DNA of 8,201 nt from JAHJRJ01 sp037443685 (GTDB lineage Bacteria > Bacteroidota > Ignavibacteria > UBA10030 > BY39), in assembly GCA_037443685.1 (NCBI GenBank), contig JBBINX010000092.1:1-8201 (forward strand), read 5' to 3'. How positions within the stretch are numbered: the stretch's first letter is position 1; the number at the start of each line of letters is the position of its first letter. Made by a program: the position numbers and the translations under genes. Positions 4,901 through 8,201 of the stretch are shown here, piece after piece. Under the pieces are notes generated by a model, which saw only the letters and a list, made by a program, of their open reading frames with translations, was not told the origin of the DNA and did not search any database.

Positions 4901-7532
4901 TGGTGGAAATCGAATAAATTTCGACGACATTATAATAACAGATTACGATAAGACATACGAGGGTTCAGATATTATCACAGGTACATTCGGGAATGTTACA
5001 CTAATAAATATCGGTACTGAAGTTACAATGATCGGAAATACAACAATCAATGGTACGCTGACACTTAATCCCGGAACTGAACTGGTAATCGCTAACAATA
5101 CTTTAACGATACAAGGAAATATTGTCGATAACGGTGGAATAATAACAGGCGGGAATAATTCAAATTTAATTATTAACGGCTCGGTGTCGAGTGCAAACTT
5201 ATGTGAAATAACTTTGAACAACCTCACCCTCAACAGACCGGGTGGTTTGAACCTTCACGGTAATATTACAATTAATAATCTACTTACACTCACAAGCGGT
5301 AATATTACAACCGGTGAGAATGAAGTGGTTATTCGTCCGGCCGGTTCGATTTCCAGAACGAACGGACATATAATCGGAAATCTAAAAAAATACGTTCCCG
5401 CAGGTGCAGCATCCCGAACGTTTGAAATCGGTGATGCATCAAATTATACGCCTGTTTATGTTGAATTCGGAAATGTAAGTATTGCGGGTAACTTGACTGC
5501 GAGTACCACTATTGGCACTCATCCAAATATTTCAACAGCAGCTTTTACAAATAATAAAATTTTGAACAGGTATTATTCATTAACGAACGATGGAATCATA
5601 TTTAGTAGTTATTCAGCAACATTCAACTTTGTTTCGGGTGATATATTAAACGGCGCCGACTGGAATAAATTTGAAGTGAAAAAATATGATGGGGCCAACT
5701 GGTCGTCCACAACAATCGGAACGCGAACGACAACAAGTACTCAAGCAATCGGTTTAACTTCCTTCAGTGATTTTGCAATCGGTGAAAGTTATCTACCACT
5801 ACCAGCTCCAACGAATCTACAAGTTGTTACCGTGTTAAACAATCAAATAAGTTTAAATTGGACAGATAACGCAAATGATGAATTGGGGTATAGAGTGTAC
5901 AGAGCAAATGTAATTCCGCCTCAACTCATAAGCGGTAATTTGCCTCCAAATACTACTACATTCACAGACACGGGACTTTTGCCAAATACCAAATATATTT
6001 ATCGTGTTCTTGCATATAATGGAGAGGGCGAAGGAACTTCTGCTGAACTTCAAACATATACTCAAGCGAATTTTCCGGGCATTAAAGATAAATTTACTTA
6101 TGGAAAGAATTCGATATTCTTCTTGATAGACAAAAATTCGAATCCTGAAAATACAGAATACTCAATTTTTGCTTCTGTCGATACTTTGACATCTCGATAT
6201 GTTCAAGCCGATGGTTCGCTTAACACAACTCAGTTTTGGCAAACTTTTTCGTCTTGGAACAGTGGTGGTTTTTTCCAAATTATTAACCTTGTGCCATCAA
6301 CTAATTATTACATTAAACCTATCGCCCGGAATGCAAATTTGATTCAAACCCCTACAAATAATTTTGAATTAATGCAAACCGATTCATTTTCCATTTCGAG
6401 TTCGATAAAGAGCGGTTGGAATTTGCTTTCTATCCCTACAAATAGGACTGATTTTAGAAAAAGTTCTGTGTTCCCGTTTGCTATGACCAGCGCATTTGGT
6501 TATCAAAATGTGTACTCAATTTTTGATACACTACAAAGAAGCAAGGGATATTGGATGAAATTTAACTCCGCAACTACTATCGAGGTAAACGGTTCGCCAT
6601 GTAGCTCTGATACTTTTTATTTGAATAATGGTTGGAATCTATTAGGGTCTATCAGTGTGCCAGTAGCCGCTGAGAATGTTATACCAGACCCAATCGGTTT
6701 GTTAATTACACCATTCTGGGGATTTGATGGTTCTTACGCATTAACTGATACAATTAAACCGATGAAAGGATATTGGGTTAAAGCTAACGGTTTAGGTAAG
6801 CTAATATTAAACTCATCATCAATTCAATTAAAAAGATCAGAAACAATTATGTTGCAAGAATTGGACAGCTGTAACACAATTGGTTTCCGGAACTCAAGTG
6901 GAGATGAACAAAAAATTTATTTTACACAAAAAAATGGCTTTTTACTCGATAAATTTGAAAAACCACCAATCCCATCGCAGGAAATTTTCGATGTAAGGTT
7001 TAAAACTTCACGGATAGCGGAAGTAGTCAGTGAAAATGTCGGATGTAAAATAATGATGCAATCAGGGACGAATCCATTATTCATAAATTGGAATATTCGT
7101 GATGGAAGTTCTTATGAGTTATTGATAGGAGAAAATGGAAACGAAATCATCAAGATGATAGATGAAGGGAGTGTCATATTTAATAACAATGAAATAAATT
7201 TATTAACTCTGAAAATTGCTAAAAATATCGCATCTTATAATCAAATACCTACAAAATATATACTTAGCCAGAATCAACCTAATCCATTCAATCCTTCGAC
7301 TACAATTTCTTTTTCGCTTCCAATTACATCACATGTGCGAATAAATATTCTGAATTTGCTTGGCGAAAAGGTTACAACGTTAACTACAGATATCTATGAA
7401 GCAGGCGAACACAACATTAAATGGACTGCCGATGTTCCGAGCGGCGTTTATTTTTATGAAATGGTTGCAAATCCGCTTAACAGTTTATCAACTCCCTTCC
7501 GCGATATTAAAAAGATGTTAGTTTTGAAATAA
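1968..7532 (+). CDS. Very large secreted endonuclease/exonuclease/phosphatase-family protein with T9SS sorting tail
   Basis: An 1854-residue multidomain protein. Residues 1-26 form a signal peptide, probably cleaved in SYS/Q. Residues 30-316 are an EEP (DNase I-like) domain with Asn37, Glu69 (VQEM), His149 (SLHLKA), Asp187/Asn189 (GGDFNF), Asp253 (DRFDML) and Asp305-His306 (ADHIPVV), so the metal and catalytic site looks intact. Then follow a duplicated beta-domain (323-428 and 616-725, each with YVRF and SVSGTG) split by a jelly-roll-like domain (431-612), a fibronectin III-like domain (728-838) and a binding-type beta-sandwich starting WKEDFE (846-993). After these come a beta-helix-like stretch (1000-1135), an unassigned region (1136-1275), a second fibronectin III-like domain (1279-1366) and a GWNLL...KGYW repeat pair (1481-1615). 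The tail (1763-1854) has PNPFNPST, LLGEKV and SGVYFYEM, the T9SS type A pattern for export and surface attachment. EEP enzymes cleave phosphodiesters in DNA, phosphoinositides or sphingomyelin; extracellular DNA is the most likely substrate, by inference. Confidence 0.9.
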   Translation: MRRLPSAIIIYIIAISCCIFMSASYSQTDTLTIATYNILNYPGSDAAIRNPYFRSVIHSMKPDVLIVQEMQSQAGVTTFLNEVMNKYQSGLYSTIPFNDGPDTDNSFYYRSDKVTFIGAQYINTALRRIAEYTFRHENSGEVIKIYSLHLKANATTDDENKRLAEVTILRDHMNALPANTNFIVGGDFNFYASTEPAYIKLTGSEPDNDGRCFDPKTLTGTWNQAAYAIHHTQSPRVRSFGGGTTGGLDDRFDMLLNSFSLTDNLISASYKAYGNDGNHYNDSINRLPNTAVPDSVAHGLHYAADHIPVVAKYVFQSGTGNITISGLLNDFGSVPVGGFSPEQNYSVSANGLTGNLVITPPTGFQVSTVSGSGFVSSLSIPHSGGVINSVPIYVRFAPASAGSFSGSINHASSGVSSQLLSVSGTGIAATVILAWEMNTLAGNEVSVNSTTTNANLNTSTLSRGSAINASPLVNAFSSTNFSGTTLANAVSTNQFLQFSISVKSGYRVSLSTLDANFRRSSTGPNKFQWQYSMNGFASAGTNIGSEISYTTTEDNGLAQTQINLSTISDFQNVSSNTTITVRLYGYNASATGGTFAIGRLSGNDLTIGGALTVVTPVITPSTSSISGFGNIEVGSISSVKSFLVSGSDLSENISITTPSGFEISTSSSSEFGNSLSLIPTSGSVPATTIYVRFKPTLEQYYSGNIALTSSGATTKNISVSGTGLAVEPTIQASNLTFSSVGLNSMTLSWTNGNGANRIVVARSGSAVNSHTVDGSVYSPNSIFGNGSQIGTGNFVVYSGSGNSVTVTGLTANTTYHFAVCEFNGSGISTNYFTSPPAIANRITLSVLWKEDFETGTKNSYAIASVTCTKGSWIMNEALLGNSTSDIKNGLQSVRQRNDTSNISMDFDKPNGAATVSVLHAKYGSDGNSTWKLQFSTNSGSSWIDNGSTITTSSTTLVEQNFTINKSGNIRLKILKLSGGGNRINFDDIIITDYDKTYEGSDIITGTFGNVTLINIGTEVTMIGNTTINGTLTLNPGTELVIANNTLTIQGNIVDNGGIITGGNNSNLIINGSVSSANLCEITLNNLTLNRPGGLNLHGNITINNLLTLTSGNITTGENEVVIRPAGSISRTNGHIIGNLKKYVPAGAASRTFEIGDASNYTPVYVEFGNVSIAGNLTASTTIGTHPNISTAAFTNNKILNRYYSLTNDGIIFSSYSATFNFVSGDILNGADWNKFEVKKYDGANWSSTTIGTRTTTSTQAIGLTSFSDFAIGESYLPLPAPTNLQVVTVLNNQISLNWTDNANDELGYRVYRANVIPPQLISGNLPPNTTTFTDTGLLPNTKYIYRVLAYNGEGEGTSAELQTYTQANFPGIKDKFTYGKNSIFFLIDKNSNPENTEYSIFASVDTLTSRYVQADGSLNTTQFWQTFSSWNSGGFFQIINLVPSTNYYIKPIARNANLIQTPTNNFELMQTDSFSISSSIKSGWNLLSIPTNRTDFRKSSVFPFAMTSAFGYQNVYSIFDTLQRSKGYWMKFNSATTIEVNGSPCSSDTFYLNNGWNLLGSISVPVAAENVIPDPIGLLITPFWGFDGSYALTDTIKPMKGYWVKANGLGKLILNSSSIQLKRSETIMLQELDSCNTIGFRNSSGDEQKIYFTQKNGFLLDKFEKPPIPSQEIFDVRFKTSRIAEVVSENVGCKIMMQSGTNPLFINWNIRDGSSYELLIGENGNEIIKMIDEGSVIFNNNEINLLTLKIAKNIASYNQIPTKYILSQNQPNPFNPSTTISFSLPITSHVRINILNLLGEKVTTLTTDIYEAGEHNIKWTADVPSGVYFYEMVANPLNSLSTPFRDIKKMLVLK
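2934..3251 (+). repeat. Internal protein repeat, copy A (EEP protein residues 323-428)
   Basis: First copy of a beta-sandwich-like module directly after the catalytic domain. Landmarks are FGSVPVG (331-337), PTGFQVST (361-368), YVRFAP (393-398) and SVSGTG (421-426). The same landmarks occur in the same order in copy B at 3813-4142. The copies are diverged at protein level, so this is an old duplication, not a recent DNA repeat. Such modules are common in multidomain secreted Bacteroidota proteins and are probably spacers or surface-binding units. Confidence 0.75.
3813..4142 (+). repeat. Internal protein repeat, copy B (EEP protein residues 616-725)
   Basis: Second copy of the module, with FGNIEVG (628-634), PSGFEIST (658-665), YVRFKP (690-695) and SVSGTG (718-723). 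It is separated from copy A by about 185 residues of unrelated jelly-roll-like sequence, so the pair is interrupted and not tandem. Confidence 0.75.
6408..6812 (+). repeat. Duplicated GWNLL...KGYW protein module (EEP protein residues 1481-1615)
   Basis: Two similar units follow one another. The first runs from SGWNLLSIP (1482-1490) to KGYWMKF (1526-1532), the second from NGWNLLGS (1554-1561) to KGYWVKA (1600-1606). Each opens with a GWNLL strand, has a middle part with an aromatic-rich strand (GYQNVYSIFD; WGFDGSYALTD) and closes with KGYW. This unit is frequent before the sorting tail in Ignavibacteria-type secreted proteins. Its function is not known to me. Confidence 0.7.
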
Positions 7533-7581
7533 ATTATTTCTTTAAAAATTATTATAAATTCGAGTAAAAAAGTAGAATTTT

Positions 7582-8067
7582 ATGTTAAAGAAAATCTATA
7601 CCGTTTTGTTTTTTATATTGTTGTTAAGTATAATCGGTTGTGTAAAGAAAAACCACTTAGAAATTCTACTACCGCAAAAGTTGGCGGGTATGGAATTACA
7701 AGAGACTAAAATAGATGCAGATGCATCCAAAGGGATCGATAAACTCCACAGAAAAAGTGTATCGGGGCCGATGAATATTATAGGCATGTACAACGGAGAT
7801 AATTCCACTGGAAGTTTATACATATCGAGTTTTGAAGATACACTTTCAGCGATAAAATCGTTTCACGGTATGATGCGAGGTGTGCAAAGAGATACTGTTA
7901 ATTACAGCCATTTTGTCTCTCGTTTGTTAGGTGAGCATACGGTTATTATGGTTCTTGGAATGGATAGAAAACATTATTTTTATACTTTAGGGAAAGAAGT
8001 ATACTGGCTTGAAATAGAAAAACACAAAGGCGAAAAAGCGATTTCTGAGTTACTTGCAATAAATTAA
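7582..8067 (+). CDS. Lipoprotein of unknown function
   Basis: A 161-residue protein with a classic lipoprotein signal: MLKK, a hydrophobic run, then IIGC with the lipidated cysteine at position 20. It should be cut before Cys20 by signal peptidase II and anchored in a membrane. The mature part begins CVKKNHLE, so it lacks an obvious acidic export signal right after the cysteine. The remaining 140 residues have no motif I recognise. They contain a GSLYISSFEDTLSAIKSF segment (about 77-94), two hydrophobic strands (HTVIMVLGM; HYFYTLGKEVYWLEI) and a short C-terminal helix, suggesting a small mixed alpha/beta domain. There is no cysteine after position 20. The ATG at 7582 fits the signal peptide; the upstream AGTAGAATTTT is at best a weak ribosome site. 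It lies 49 bp after the large secreted protein with no terminator seen between, so co-transcription is possible. Confidence 0.8.
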   Translation: MLKKIYTVLFFILLLSIIGCVKKNHLEILLPQKLAGMELQETKIDADASKGIDKLHRKSVSGPMNIIGMYNGDNSTGSLYISSFEDTLSAIKSFHGMMRGVQRDTVNYSHFVSRLLGEHTVIMVLGMDRKHYFYTLGKEVYWLEIEKHKGEKAISELLAIN

Positions 8068-8070
8068 TCT

Positions 8071-8098
8071 TTGATTATTAGATTCCTTTTTGTATATT
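8071..8098 (+). promoter_or_regulatory. Candidate promoter for the tRNA-Arg gene
   Basis: TTGATT (8071-8076) and TATATT (8093-8098) are spaced by 16 nt, just after the lipoprotein stop. A start near 8105 would leave a leader of about 45 nt before the tRNA, a normal arrangement for a processed precursor. No other gene lies between. Moderate support only, because the gap is AT-rich. Confidence 0.35.
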
Positions 8099-8149
8099 TA
8101 AATCGGTATGCGTCTGTTCGAGAATTACATAATATAAAAAATAATTTTC

Positions 8150-8201
8150 GCGCCAGTAGCTCAACTGGATAGAGCATCAGCCTACGGAGCTGAGGGTTAG
8201 G
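8150..8201 (+). tRNA. tRNA-Arg (anticodon ACG), 3' end cut by the window
   Basis: The sequence folds as the 5' two-thirds of a tRNA. The acceptor strand is GCGCCAG (8150-8156), followed by T8 and A9. The D stem is GCTC/GAGC (8159-8162 with 8172-8175), with GG in the loop at 8167-8168. The anticodon stem is TCAGC/GCTGA (8177-8181 with 8189-8193) and pairs perfectly around the loop CTACGGA. The anticodon ACG at 8184-8186 reads arginine CGN codons, and A34 is normally edited to inosine by TadA. The variable loop and the first bases of the T stem are present, while the T loop and 3' acceptor strand lie beyond the window. Confidence 0.93.

Noticed and set aside
3218..5233. Several minus-strand open frames of 69-108 codons inside the large secreted gene
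   Set aside because: They lie opposite strongly supported coding sequence, have no ribosome sites or recognisable motifs, and arise from the Thr/Ser/Asn-rich codon pattern of the sense strand.
8065..8091. Possible terminator after the lipoprotein gene: short inverted repeats (TAATC/GATTA or AATCT/AGATT) before a T run
   Set aside because: The stems are only 5 bp and nearly all A-T, the two foldings exclude each other, and the same bases overlap the candidate tRNA promoter.
8150..8201. tRNA-Arg as an attachment site for a mobile element
   Set aside because: No integrase, direct repeat of the tRNA end or other mobile-element gene is visible, and the tRNA 3' end, where such sites usually lie, is outside the window.

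Overview
The window is AT-rich, entirely plus-strand and tightly packed. It looks like chromosomal DNA from a Bacteroidota/Ignavibacteriota-type bacterium. The main evidence is the C-terminus of the 1854-residue protein, which carries a type IX secretion (T9SS) type A sorting tail with the PNPFNPST motif that is very common in Ignavibacteria and relatives. Low GC and mostly weak Shine-Dalgarno sites agree with this. The lineage is an inference from protein style, not from a marker gene.

Layout. (1) Positions 1-878 hold the 3' part of a rhodanese-like gene whose start lies outside the window. It overlaps by 4 nt (ATGA) a four-helix DoxX/MauE-type membrane protein with a CGCFG motif. Together they look like a small sulfur/thiol-redox operon. 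(2) Positions 972-1834 hold an ECF sigma factor and, 2 nt downstream, a small soluble zinc-finger anti-sigma factor. Its Cys/His spacing resembles RsrA-type redox-sensing anti-sigma factors. A promoter-like sequence upstream would place the transcript start almost on the sigma ATG. (3) Positions 1968-7532 hold one very large secreted protein. It has a signal peptide, an endonuclease/exonuclease/phosphatase (EEP) catalytic domain with all main catalytic residues visible, and about 1450 residues of beta-rich accessory modules. Those modules include a duplicated domain interrupted by a different one, two fibronectin type III-like domains, a beta-helix-like stretch and a duplicated GWNLL...KGYW module. 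The T9SS tail closes it. (4) Positions 7582-8067 encode a 161-residue lipoprotein of unknown function. (5) Positions 8150-8201 are the 5' part of a tRNA-Arg (anticodon ACG) cut by the window end.

How they may work together. The large protein is most simply a cell-surface or released nuclease or phosphodiesterase, for example for scavenging extracellular DNA or phosphate. The sigma/anti-sigma pair could sense a redox or zinc signal, and the rhodanese/MauE pair could act on periplasmic thiols. That the sigma factor controls either neighbour is only an inference from adjacency. There is no gene-free stretch over 300 bases; the longest gap is 133 bp (1835-1967). I see no insertion sequence, CRISPR array or convincing hairpin terminator.
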